A stretch of DNA of 64,000 bases from JASJBU01 sp963797085 (GTDB lineage: Bacteria > Pseudomonadota > Gammaproteobacteria > Chromatiales > Chromatiaceae), in the NCBI GenBank assembly GCA_963797085.1, contig CAWCOA010000011.1:413786-477785 (forward strand). Direction: 5' to 3'. Below the pieces are notes generated by a model that did no database searches, was not told the DNA's origin, and saw only the letters and a program-made list of their open reading frames with translations. Within the stretch, counting starts at the first letter, position 1, and every line of letters starts with the position of its first letter. The position numbers and the translations under genes were made by a program. This document shows positions 46,185-55,262 of the stretch, piece by piece.

Positions 46185-46766
46185 ATGAAAAAATTTGTTG
46201 TGGCATTGGGAGTGGCCCTCCTCTCTCTCACGGTCTATGCAACCGGACCCGGTGGTGATCCCGGCGCAACCGGTTACTTCTCCGATTATATAAACGCTTC
46301 GGAGAGAAGCGACGACGGGACGGCGTACGTCTCGATCTATCGTCGAGAATACTCTGACGGATATACCTACGGCTGGGTCTATGGCCACGTAGACGGTACT
46401 TATTTCGATTGTGAATTGGACTACGATGAAGACCTGTTGGCAGTGGACGGACAGGCTGAAAGCGCTGTCATCCATGTCGGTCCAGAGGACATCGAGTGGT
46501 GCTGGTATAACTGGTTGCCTGCGCCGATCACCTTCGATTGCGAAGCCAGTGGTTACAGGACGTCTAAGGGTGTCTCCAATGAGGAGACTACTTATTATGA
46601 CGGCTATGAATTCAAAGCCCACACCAGTTTCGCCGAAAATGCTCTAGACTGTGTTGTGTTCGTCGGTGATGATATCGTGTTGGATGCACGCACGGGAGTT
46701 GTGCAGGATGGAACAGTGCAAGTCCGCAAGAACATTCTGCCCAATCAGGAGCATGAGGAGGAGTAG
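46185..46766 (+). CDS. secreted protein of unknown function
   Basis: GGGAGG lies eight bases before the ATG at 46185. The 193-residue product has a signal peptide (about 3-19, ending VYA) and a mature part rich in Tyr, Asp, Gly and Trp (YSDGYTYGWVYGHVDG) with several cysteines that could form disulfides. No family was recognised; the mature part looks beta-rich and acidic. It is divergent from the radical SAM pair, and nothing links the two by sequence. Confidence 0.6.
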   Translation: MKKFVVALGVALLSLTVYATGPGGDPGATGYFSDYINASERSDDGTAYVSIYRREYSDGYTYGWVYGHVDGTYFDCELDYDEDLLAVDGQAESAVIHVGPEDIEWCWYNWLPAPITFDCEASGYRTSKGVSNEETTYYDGYEFKAHTSFAENALDCVVFVGDDIVLDARTGVVQDGTVQVRKNILPNQEHEEE

Positions 46767-46819
46767 AGCTTCAGGTACAACTTGCCGCTCAATGAGATGA
46801 TTTGCGCGGCCAAGTGTCG

Positions 46820-46843
46820 GGGGCAGCTGGCAGAGGCTGCCCC
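46820..46843. terminator. hairpin after the secreted-protein gene
   Basis: GGGGCAGC (46820-46827) pairs perfectly with GCTGCCCC (46836-46843) over an 8-base loop. No T-tract follows, so termination may be factor-dependent or the hairpin may protect mRNA. Confidence 0.4.
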
Positions 46844-46984
46844 TCGATCGCATTCGGAGAAAAGCGGCGGGCAGATCGGTCAGAAACTGCATGAAAGCCA
46901 TCTACATCCAATACCACCGAGTCTTGGACTGACCTCGGAACCTGTAGAGTATTACCAACTTTTGCATGAGAGGGACTTACCGCT

Positions 46985-47432
46985 GTTCATGAAGACGTGG
47001 TTGGGCAGGCGTAGATCATACACGGAGCGGCTCATTCCGGCTTCACCCAGAAAATACTCGGGTGCGGTGTACTGTGCGGTGCCGTGAATCTACGGCTGGT
47101 CGGCAGCACCGGCAATCTCAGCAACGCCGGCAACCCTTACAGAACCAAAGTCGATGAGCTTCACGGTCCCGGTCTTGTCGATCATGATAGGGCAGCGTCG
47201 ATACCTGCTTGTTCAGTTCCTCGAGGTCATGGTTTGGTAATTGCTCGATACGCAGGATCTGAATCGTCAGGTTGTCCTTGCTTGCCCTCACCAGCGCTTC
47301 GTCCACGAAGGTGATACCCTTGGAACTCAGCAATGGTTCTTCCGGGATCATCACTGCATGAAAGTCCTGATTGAACGGCTTTTGTCCCTTGTCGGAACAT
47401 TGACCAAAGGTAATACGTAGCTTTGTAGTCAT
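46985..47432 (-). pseudogene. collapsed PP2C-phosphatase/protein-kinase gene
   Basis: From the ATG at 47432 the frame reads ITFGQCSDKGQKPFNQDF and PEEPLLSSKGIT, the start of PP2C domains of bifunctional phosphatase-kinase proteins, then jumps straight to SKDNLTIQILRIEQLP, the end of the PP2C domain, so the core is deleted. A second frame then gives MIDKTGTVKLIDFGSVRVAG, the kinase DFG region, and GTAQYTAPEYFLGEAG, the activation segment, separated by an in-frame stop. Both domains are incomplete, so the gene is dead. The intact kinase at 19.2-20.7 kb is a different type. Confidence 0.7.
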
Positions 47433-47828
47433 GAACTGATAAAATAACTCAGCCCCGTACAAGGCTGAAAGGTTTCATTCATCGAAAGATCAAGCGCGTG
47501 CTTTCACGGCAGGTTGCTGCACGGTGGGTAGTTCATTCCACATGATGTACTGAATGTATTGGTGCAACCTTTGTCAATACTGATGAAACGGCACGAGGCT
47601 AGTCGATAAGTCAGCTGTGCTGCGGACAGGTCATGGTGGTGACTTGTACAACACATGGTGAAAGAGGCACTTGGTGATGTGGATAATCGTCCTTGGGGCC
47701 ATAAACCAGGTCGTTGTCATCGTATTCTCGAATCAGTTGTAACCTCAAGTTGCCTGCGTCGGAAGTTTGAGCGACTGCCTGTTTCTATTACCGGGTTTGT
47801 TTGCCGGACCATATTCTTCTGGTGGGAC
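47433..47828. other. intergenic region before the LMF-like gene
   Basis: About 395 bases with no supportable gene. Nothing distinctive was seen apart from being adjacent to the PP2C/kinase remnant. Confidence 0.4.
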
Positions 47829-49298
47829 ATGGGAACGATCACTTCACTTTTCAGCCGTCTGCTGCAGCCTGCGCAATCACAGCAACTGACCAGTTGGCTG
47901 TTTCTGAAATCCCTGGCGCTGATCTATCTGGCAGCGTTTGCTTCGCTGGCGGGTCAGATCGCCGGTCTGGCCGGGCCGGAAGGCATCATGCCGCTGAATC
48001 AGCATCTCGACGAGTCTTACCATGAGCTGGGCTATACCGCCTGGCTTTGGTTTCCGCTGATCTTCTGGTGGATCGAGCCAACAGACTTGGCCCTTCAAGG
48101 AACGGCCTTGCTTGGTATGCTCTTTTCCGTGGTGTTGCTTTTGGGTCGCTGGCAGCGGGTGTCATTGATCGGATTGTTCGTCCTCTATCTCTCCCTCTAT
48201 CACGCCGGGCAGTTCTTCACCAATTTCCAGTGGGACACCCTGCTGCTGGAAGCGGGCTTTCTGGCAATCTTCCTGATTGGCGGACCCAACCTACTGTTGA
48301 TTCTGCTGTTTGAGTGGTTGCTGTTTCGCCTGCGCTTTATGTCAGGTTTTTTTAAGCTTGCCAGCGGTGACCCCTCCTGGTCAGGCTTCACCGCGCTGAA
48401 TCATTACTTCGAGACTCAGCCATTGCCGCATATAGGCGCCTGGTTTGCCCACCAACTACCCGAGTGGATGTTGAAGATGGGGGTCGGCCTGACCTTTTTC
48501 AGTGAGTTGATTGTGCCCTTCTTCATCTTTCTGCCTCGTCCATACCGATTGGCCGCAGCGGGTATTACTATTTTCATGCAACTGGTGATCATCGCCACAA
48601 GCAACCACAATTTCATCAATCTGCTGACGATTGCCTTGTGCATCTTTCTGCTGGATGACCGGTTACTCAGCCGGCTACTGCCCGCCAGGTTGCAGCGAGG
48701 CCAGCTGACAGAATTCCCGCCTCAACCGGGCAGAGGGAAAAACTTATTGGTTTCGATACTGGCTTTGTTGATTGTACCCGCCAGCCTGATCGGTTTTACC
48801 ATCAACTCATTGCGTCAACCTCTGCCCCTGCCATTCCATCACTTTTCCGACTCCGTAAGACGCCTGGGGCTGGGGAATATCTACCACATATTTCCGACGA
48901 TGCAGGTGGAACGCCAAGAGCTGGAAATCCAGGGTTCCAATGACGGCATGGATTGGCAAAGCTATAGATTCAAATACAAACCGGGCGCCCTGGACCAGGC
49001 ACCCTCTTTCATTGTCCCGCATCAACCCAGGCTGGACTGGATGATCTGGTTCGTACCCACGCAGCAACTGCCCCATTTCTACTGGTTCGGCGAATTCATG
49101 CAGCGCCTGCATGAAGGCTCACCAACCGTCACCAGTCTGTTAGCGCACAATCCATTCCCCGTCGAACCACCGAATTTCCTCCGAGTGCTGGTCTATCGCT
49201 ATCAGTTCACCACAGCGGAACAGCGAGCACAGGATGAACATTGGTGGCGTAGGGAGTATCTGGGGACGTTTCCCGAAGTGGAGCCACGAAAGCCCTGA
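47829..49298 (+). CDS. lipase maturation factor-like membrane protein
   Basis: The 489-residue product from ATG 47829 has about seven to eight membrane helices in the first 400 residues and an extracytoplasmic C-terminal part. The segments HAGQFFTNFQWDTLLLEAGF and GDPSWSGFTALNHYFETQPL are landmarks of the LMF family, and the C-terminal QPRLDWMIWFVP is also typical. In animals LMF1 aids dimeric lipase folding; the bacterial role is unknown. A longer upstream frame exists, but the added 58 residues are not typical of the family. Confidence 0.85.
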   Translation: MGTITSLFSRLLQPAQSQQLTSWLFLKSLALIYLAAFASLAGQIAGLAGPEGIMPLNQHLDESYHELGYTAWLWFPLIFWWIEPTDLALQGTALLGMLFSVVLLLGRWQRVSLIGLFVLYLSLYHAGQFFTNFQWDTLLLEAGFLAIFLIGGPNLLLILLFEWLLFRLRFMSGFFKLASGDPSWSGFTALNHYFETQPLPHIGAWFAHQLPEWMLKMGVGLTFFSELIVPFFIFLPRPYRLAAAGITIFMQLVIIATSNHNFINLLTIALCIFLLDDRLLSRLLPARLQRGQLTEFPPQPGRGKNLLVSILALLIVPASLIGFTINSLRQPLPLPFHHFSDSVRRLGLGNIYHIFPTMQVERQELEIQGSNDGMDWQSYRFKYKPGALDQAPSFIVPHQPRLDWMIWFVPTQQLPHFYWFGEFMQRLHEGSPTVTSLLAHNPFPVEPPNFLRVLVYRYQFTTAEQRAQDEHWWRREYLGTFPEVEPRKP

Positions 49299-49317
49299 GT
49301 ACCGTCAAATAATCAAT

Positions 49318-49707
49318 TCAATCAGCACTGATAATCAGCACCTGCCTGACATCTTCCGCACTCACCGGGTACTGCAGCACTGCATGCAGTGGGAATATTT
49401 TATTCAGGGCATCCACGTACTCCCGCTCTTTCTTCTCCACTAAGACAATGACTCGGGCTTGTGGCGCATATTTTTGCAGACTGAAGAGAAACACATCCAG
49501 GTTGCTGATATTCACCCCTGCATAGTTGTTGGCATAGCCATAGAAGAACTCGGCCACTACAAAATCAGGAGGCTGTTGCTTCAGGGTGGACATCGCCTTG
49601 CGCATCGATTTGAACTGGATTTCGGTGATTTTCAGCTGCCGATACAGTGCGGAGAAATCGGGGTGACCGGGAGATTCAATAATCGAATAAAGGATTGTCG
49701 AAGACAT
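49318..49707 (-). CDS. small conserved protein of unknown function
   Basis: The 129-residue protein alternates strands and helices (PPDFVVAEFFYGYANNY, QARVIVLVEKKEREYVDAL and LHAVLQYPVSAEDVRQVL) and resembles a receiver-like fold without clear phospho-acceptor motifs. The function is unknown. It lies six bases before the end of the TauE/SafE-type gene's reading unit on the same strand, so the two may be co-transcribed. Confidence 0.6.
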   Translation of the reverse strand: MSSTILYSIIESPGHPDFSALYRQLKITEIQFKSMRKAMSTLKQQPPDFVVAEFFYGYANNYAGVNISNLDVFLFSLQKYAPQARVIVLVEKKEREYVDALNKIFPLHAVLQYPVSAEDVRQVLIISAD

Positions 49708-49713
49708 GGGTAA

Positions 49714-50395
49714 CTAAAAGACCTGCCAGATGGTGGCGATTCCAAACAGGATCACGCTAATACCCGCGAAACGCCTGACCCGAATATCTTTTGACCAGCG
49801 AGCCAGACTTCCCGCCACCAGCCCCATGGCAAAGACACTCGGCAGCGTACCCAGGCCAAAAGCCAGCATCAGCCCCGCCCCCTTGAGTACACTGCCCGCA
49901 GGACACGGTCCAGACCAGCATGCTGTAGACCAGGCCACAGGGAATCCAGCCCCAGACCAGCCCCAGCAACCAGGCCTGCCCCGGGGTATGCACCGGCAGC
50001 AGCTTTCTTGCATAGGGCTCGATGCGTTGCCAGAGGCCGCCCCCGAGCTTTTCGATGCGCGAGAGCCCCAGCCACCAGCCGCCCAGATAGAGTCCGAGAA
50101 AGATCATGAAAAGGCCTGCGATAACCAGCAAGGCCTGCTGGGCGATGTAGATGGGCACGAACTCTGCCAGCAGCATGCCCAGACCACCCATGATGCCGCC
50201 CGCCACTGTGTAGCTGGTTATCCGGCCCAGGTTGTAACCGAGCTGATAAGGCAGGGTGCTGGCGAAATCGGCACGGATCTTTTCCGGCAGACCGAAGGTC
50301 AGCGCGCCGATGATGCCACCGCACATACCGGCGCAATGGCCGACGCCCAACAGGCCTACTACGAAAGCGGCCAGTAGTGAAAATTCACCTGTCAT
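49714..50395 (-). CDS. sulfite exporter TauE/SafE-family protein, frameshifted
   Basis: The first frame shows the family start GHCAGMCGGIIGAL and the central PYQLGYNLGRITSYTVAGGI and WIPCGLVYSMLVW; about 49902-49905 one extra base shifts the frame, after which PAGSVLKGAGLMLAFGLGTL continues to the end at 49714. About six membrane helices in two halves are expected. The GHCxGMCGG/PCGLVY pair of motifs is typical of the SafE-like group often found next to cytochrome oxidase or heavy-metal genes. Substrate unknown. It overlaps the ampG gene by four bases, so the two are coupled. Confidence 0.75.
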
Positions 50396-51858
50396 GTCTT
50401 CACATCCTGGATGGACCCGGAAGGCGGACCTTCCCGGGCATAACTAAAAATCAGGTAGACCACCAATAGAATTGCCGGAATTCCCAGTACAGCGGCATAG
50501 ATAAAGAATGGTGCATATCCGTAATTGTCTACCATAATTCCGGAAAAACCACCTAACATCTTGGCGGGCAATGTCATGAGAGAGCTGAACAGGGCATACT
50601 GGGTCGCCGTGTAATTGGTGTTGGTGAGGCTGGAAAGGTAGGCGATGAAGGCCGAGGTCGCAATACCGCCGCTGAGATTGTCGGCACTGATCACTACCGC
50701 GAGATAACTCAGGTTTGGCTCCAGTGTCGCCAGCAGGGCAAACAGCAGATTGGTACTGGCGACCAATATCGCCCCCAGCAATAGAGGCCGTAATACTCCA
50801 TAGCGAACCACAAGCACCCCACCCAGTGTGGCACCAAAGATGGTCATAAAGAAACCGAAGATCTTGGTCACATCTGCGATGTCAGTTTTACTGAAACCCA
50901 GGTCGAGATAGAAAGGATTGGCCATCACTCCCATGGTGATGTCGCTTATCTTATAAACACCGATCAGCACCAGGATCACCAGGGCAAAGCTGCCGTTGCG
51001 AGTAAAGAATTCGAAGAAGGGGCTGATCACGGCATCGGTGAACCAAATCGAGAGTCGTTTTAACCGACCCTGTCCCAGGGCATCCAGGCCGATTGCCGCC
51101 TCCACCCGGTGCTCGATAGCCTCGATAGACTTGTCCACCTTGTGTTCAGGTTCCCGAATGATCAGGGTAGTGGCTATACCCACCAGCATCAGTGATGCCA
51201 TGGCAATATAGGAGAAGGCCCAGGAGAAATACTCCGCCAGGTAGAAGGCGCCAGCCCCAGCCATCAGCAGCGCCACCCGGTAGCCTAAGACATAGGTGGC
51301 TGCCATGGCACCCTGATACTCGGTATCCACCACCTCGATGCGGTAGGCATCGATGGTGATGTCCTGGGTTGCGGAAGAGAAGGCTACCAGCAGCGCGAAC
51401 CAGGCAATTATATTGATGTCCCGGGTTGGTTCGGTAAGCGCCATACCGATAAGCCCAACGGCTATACCCAGTTGCGCCAGCAGCATCCAACTACGTCGCT
51501 TGCCTAACAGCGGTCCCAGAATAGGTATTGGCAGCCGATCCACCACCGGAGCCCAGAAGACCTTGATCGAATAGGTGATACCCACCCAGCTGAAGAAGCC
51601 GATGACGGTACGTTCGACTCCCACATCCCGCAACCAGCCGGAAAGGGTCGAGAATACTAAGAGAAAGGGGAGCCCAGCAGAGAAGCCAAGAAAGATCATA
51701 CTGACCACCCGTGGTTGGGTATATATCCTGAAGGATTCAGCCCATCCAGCGAAGGTGTTTCTATCCGAATTCAGCAACGACTGCCCCTGGAACCAAAGAA
51801 GTTGAATCTGTCCATCATAAATAGGGTGATTGGGCTGCGTGTCTCCACCCTGCCCCAC
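50392..51858 (-). CDS. ampG: AmpG-family muropeptide transporter
   Basis: AmpG brings anhydromuropeptides from the periplasm into the cytoplasm for cell-wall recycling. The protein is a 12-14-helix MFS permease. The landmarks are GFSAGLPFLLVFSTLSGWLRDVG, FSWVGITYSIKVFWAPVVDR, and SSATQDITIDAYRIE. The frame starts at a GTG (51858); an in-frame TTG at 51777 preceded by GGGG is another possible start. The downstream gene is overlapped by four bases. Confidence 0.88.
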   Translation of the reverse strand: MGQGGDTQPNHPIYDGQIQLLWFQGQSLLNSDRNTFAGWAESFRIYTQPRVVSMIFLGFSAGLPFLLVFSTLSGWLRDVGVERTVIGFFSWVGITYSIKVFWAPVVDRLPIPILGPLLGKRRSWMLLAQLGIAVGLIGMALTEPTRDINIIAWFALLVAFSSATQDITIDAYRIEVVDTEYQGAMAATYVLGYRVALLMAGAGAFYLAEYFSWAFSYIAMASLMLVGIATTLIIREPEHKVDKSIEAIEHRVEAAIGLDALGQGRLKRLSIWFTDAVISPFFEFFTRNGSFALVILVLIGVYKISDITMGVMANPFYLDLGFSKTDIADVTKIFGFFMTIFGATLGGVLVVRYGVLRPLLLGAILVASTNLLFALLATLEPNLSYLAVVISADNLSGGIATSAFIAYLSSLTNTNYTATQYALFSSLMTLPAKMLGGFSGIMVDNYGYAPFFIYAAVLGIPAILLVVYLIFSYAREGPPSGSIQDVKT

Positions 51859-52053
51859 CTACATTTCCCCCGAAAGGGAGCTAGATCAAATCAAGCCTTA
51901 TGTGCTAATCACAAAAGCCGTGCATTATAAGCGCATCTCACCACTAATCCTTGTTAAATGTTGCTCTGACGCCCCCAAATTCCCATCTCAATGACTCAAC
52001 AGGAATGACTTGGAATTTCTTGCCTCATTTTAAAGCATGGAAGGAGTGCATAA

Positions 52054-52068
52054 GCACTGGATTGGTGC
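52054..52068. promoter_or_regulatory. NtrC-like binding site
   Basis: GCACTGGATTGGTGC fits the consensus GCAC-N7-GTGC dyad of nitrogen regulator NtrC (C/T and A/G differences only at the usual variable positions). Its centre is about 80 bases before the -24 element, a common enhancer distance. Confidence 0.65.
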
Positions 52069-52132
52069 ATTATTCTTCTTCGGCATCATGAACATATCGG
52101 GAAGCTACTGATTCAACAATAGATAACCTGTT

Positions 52133-52148
52133 TGGCATACCAATTGCT
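52133..52148 (+). promoter_or_regulatory. sigma-54 (-24/-12) promoter of urtA
   Basis: TGGCATACCAATTGCT has the invariant GG and GC separated by exactly ten bases and both conserved cores, TGGCA and TTGC. It lies 64 bases before the urtA start. Together with the upstream NtrC-like dyad it predicts activation during nitrogen limitation. Confidence 0.7.
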
Positions 52149-52211
52149 CACATGCTCTTCGGAACACAAAGTTGCTTATTGCGACACAAAAATTCAGCTC
52201 GAGGAGATCAT

Positions 52212-53510
52212 ATGAAGCCTTTACAAAATCCAGCAAAACGATTTTTGACCGGCCTGGTGGCGGCAAGCGCCATTGGATTCTCATCCATGGCCACGGCTGC
52301 GGATACCATCAAGGTCGGTATACTGCACTCCCTGTCCGGCACCATGGCCATCAGTGAGACCACACTCAAGGACACCATGCTGATGCTGATCGATGAGCAG
52401 AACAAGAAAGGCGGTCTGCTGGGTAAAAAACTCGAAGCAGTAGTCGTTGATCCGGCCTCCAACTGGCCCCTGTTTGCGGAAAAGGCCCGTGAGCTGATCG
52501 AGAAAGAGAAGGTTGCATCGGTCTTCGGCTGCTGGACCTCGGTGTCGCGCAAGTCGGTGCTGCCGGTGTTCGAGGAACTCAACAGCCTGCTGTTCTACCC
52601 GGTGCAGTACGAGGGCGAAGAGTCCTCCAAGAACGTCTTCTACACCGGCGCCGCGCCCAATCAGCAGGCGATCCCGGCAGTGGACTATCTGATGAAAGAT
52701 ATCGGCGTCAAGCGCTGGGTGCTGGCGGGTACCGACTATGTCTACCCCCGCACCACCAACAAGATCCTCGAGGCCTATCTGAAGGCCAAGGGCGTCGCGG
52801 AAGCGGATATCATGATCAACTACACCCCATTCGGCCATTCCGACTGGCAGTCGATCGTTTCGGACATCAAGAAATTCGGCTCTGCCGGCAAGAAGACCGC
52901 CGTGGTCTCCACCATCAACGGTGACGCCAATGTGCCCTTCTATAAAGAGCTGGGCAATCAGGGCCTTTCCGCCGAGGACATCCCGGTGGTCGCCTTCTCG
53001 GTGGGTGAAGAGGAACTCTCCGGCATCGACACCAAACCCCTGGTGGGGCATCTGGCCGCCTGGAACTACTTCATGAGCGTGGACGCGCCGGCCAACGACA
53101 GCTTCATCGAGAGCTGGCAGACCTTCACCAAGAACGACGAGCGGGTCAGCAACGACCCGATGGAGGCCCACTACATTGGCTTCAACTTGTGGGTGAAGGC
53201 GGTCGAGAAGGCCGGCAGCACCGACACCGACAAGGTGGCGGATGCGATCATCGGTCTCGAGGTGCCCAATCTCACCGGCGGCACCGCCAAGATGCTCAAG
53301 AACCACCACATCACCAAGCCGGTGTTGATCGGCGAGATCCAGGACGATGGCCAATTCAGCGTGGTCTGGCAGACCGAAGCCGAAGTGCCGGGTGACGCCT
53401 GGTCGGACTTCCTGCCGGGCTCCAAGGACATCATCGCAGACTGGACGCCGCCCATCTCCTGCGGCAACTACAACACCAAGACCAAGAAGTGCTCCGGTCA
53501 GAATTTCTGA
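52212..53510 (+). CDS. urtA: urea ABC transporter substrate-binding protein
   Basis: The 432-residue protein follows GAGGAG and the ATG at 52212 and has a signal peptide (about 11-32, ending TAADT). It is an amino-acid-type periplasmic binding protein; the landmarks KVGILHSLSGTMAISE, FGCWTSVSRKSVLPV and LFYPVQYEGEESSKNVFYTG are those of UrtA. It binds urea and passes it to UrtBC. It should be expressed most strongly of the five genes because a stable hairpin follows at 53524-53549. The C-terminus ends with two Cys (ISCGNYNTKTKKCSGQNF). Confidence 0.95.
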   Translation: MKPLQNPAKRFLTGLVAASAIGFSSMATAADTIKVGILHSLSGTMAISETTLKDTMLMLIDEQNKKGGLLGKKLEAVVVDPASNWPLFAEKARELIEKEKVASVFGCWTSVSRKSVLPVFEELNSLLFYPVQYEGEESSKNVFYTGAAPNQQAIPAVDYLMKDIGVKRWVLAGTDYVYPRTTNKILEAYLKAKGVAEADIMINYTPFGHSDWQSIVSDIKKFGSAGKKTAVVSTINGDANVPFYKELGNQGLSAEDIPVVAFSVGEEELSGIDTKPLVGHLAAWNYFMSVDAPANDSFIESWQTFTKNDERVSNDPMEAHYIGFNLWVKAVEKAGSTDTDKVADAIIGLEVPNLTGGTAKMLKNHHITKPVLIGEIQDDGQFSVVWQTEAEVPGDAWSDFLPGSKDIIADWTPPISCGNYNTKTKKCSGQNF

Positions 53511-53523
53511 TCCAGTGCTGAAC

Positions 53524-53549
53524 CAGGCGCACCCTGCAGGGTGCGCCTG
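53524..53549 (+). promoter_or_regulatory. stable hairpin between urtA and urtB
   Basis: CAGGCGCACCC TGCA GGGTGCGCCTG is a perfect stem of 11 pairs with a 4-base loop directly behind urtA. There is no T-tract, so it is more likely to stabilise or attenuate the transcript than to stop it fully. This is a known device for raising binding-protein levels above those of membrane components. Confidence 0.6.
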
Positions 53550-53578
53550 TTCCATCAATCTGCGTATAGGTGTGATCC

Positions 53579-55262
53579 ATGTTTGAAAGTTACCGGACAG
53601 CCATGTACGGCAAACCGGCTGGCCTCAGCCTGACGCTGTCGTTGTTGGTATGGTTGTTCCTTTTCGCTACACCTGTCCCGGCTGAAGACAACCAGCCGGC
53701 CATCGAAGATGCCTTTGAATTGTTCAAGAGCAAGAGCTTCGACGATAAGGCCAAAGGCATAGAGCTGATTGCTCTGAGCGGGGATGAGCGCAGCAAGACG
53801 ATCCTCAATGCCCTGCTCAGCAGCCAGCTTTTCATTAAAAAGGCAGACAAACAGATCGTCATCGGCAAGAAGTCAGACAAGCAATACCAGATTACTTCCG
53901 CCCTGACCTCTGAAGATCTGGGCAACATCAAAAAGCGCAAGCTGAAAAAGATCGGTATCAACAACAGCCTGCGCAGCCAGATTCGCAATACTCTGGCCTC
54001 GATCGACCTGACTGATCCCGATCCAACGGTCCGCCTGGCGGCGATCCAGTCGATGTCAGGCAATATCGATGAGACCAGCCTCGAGCTGTTTCGCACCATC
54101 CTGGAGCAGGAGAAGGATGCCGGAGTCAAAGAGGCCCTGCTGACTGCCTTGGCCATCGCCCAACTCGACTCGACCGAAGCGCAGATCCGGCTGCGATGCC
54201 ATCGCGCAGGTATCGGGTAATCTTGACCCGGCTATCCGCGCCAAGCTGGCGCAACTGGAGCAGGACGGCAGTCATCCCGAGGTAGCTAAGCCGCCAAGCG
54301 CGCGCTGGACGGTAATCGAATTCAAACTGCAGCTATACAGCGTACTGGAAACCCTGTTCTTCGGTGTCAGCCTGGGCTCGGTGCTGGTGCTCGCCGCCAT
54401 CGGCCTGGCCATCACCTTCGGCGTGATGGGGGTGATCAACATGGCCCACGGCGAGCTGATCATGCTCGGCGCCTACACCACCTATCTGATCCAGCAACTG
54501 CTGCCGGACTACGCCGGGGTCTCCCTGCTGCTCTCGATTCCCGCCGCCTTCATCGTCTCGGGGCTGGTGGGCATCATCATCGAGCGCACGGTGATCCGGT
54601 TTCTCTACGGCCGCCCCCTGGAGACCCTGCTCGCCACCTTCGGCATCAGCCTAATCCTGCAGCAGCTGGTGCGCAGCCTGATCTCACCGCAGAACGTGCC
54701 GGTCTCGAATCCGGACTGGATGTCAGGAGCGCTGGAGATCAACAGTGTATTGTCCCTGACCTACAACCGGCTCTACATCATCCTGTTCTGTCTGCTGGTG
54801 TTCATCGGCCTGTTTCTGATCCTGAAACGCACCGCCCTGGGACTGCAGGTCCGCGCGGTCTCCCAGAACCGCGCCATGGCCCGCGCCATGGGGGTGCGCT
54901 CGGCGCGGGTGGATGCCCTGACCTTCGGCCTCGGTTCCGGCATCGCCGGTGTGGCCGGCGTAGCACTCAGCCAGCTCACCAACGTGGGGCCCAACCTGGG
55001 ACAGGCCTACATCATCGACTCCTTCATGGTGGTGGTGTTCGGCGGGGTCGGTAACCTTTGGGGCACCCTGGTGGGCGGCCTCACCCTGGGTGTCGCCAAC
55101 AAGATCCTGGAGCCCTGGTCCGGCGCGGTGCTGGCCAAGATCCTGGTGCTGGTCTTCATCATTCTGTTCATTCAAAAACGCCCGCGCGGTCTTTTCCCGC
55201 AGAAGGGCCGCGCTGCGGGGGAACTGATGTCTCATGAACCCACTCAACATATTAAAAGGTGA
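53579..55262 (+). CDS. urtB: urea ABC transporter permease UrtB, frameshifted
   Basis: The first frame (53579-54220) has a signal-like segment and the periplasmic helical extension typical of UrtB, ending in LTALAIAQLDSTEAQIR. At about 54191-54195 one extra base shifts the frame; the next frame reads DAIAQVSGNLDPAIRAKLAQ and then the permease domain VSLGSVLVLAAIGLAITFGV, VINMAHGELIMLGAYTTYLI and GGVGNLWGTLVGGLTLG, to the stop at 55262. The complete protein should be about 560 residues. It forms the urea channel with UrtC. Confidence 0.88.

Larger units (their letters stand above)
51859..52211. other. divergent regulatory region upstream of urtA
   Basis: About 350 bases between divergent ampG and urtA. 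It holds an NtrC-like dyad and a sigma-54 promoter oriented to urtA, listed separately. No gene was seen. Confidence 0.6.
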
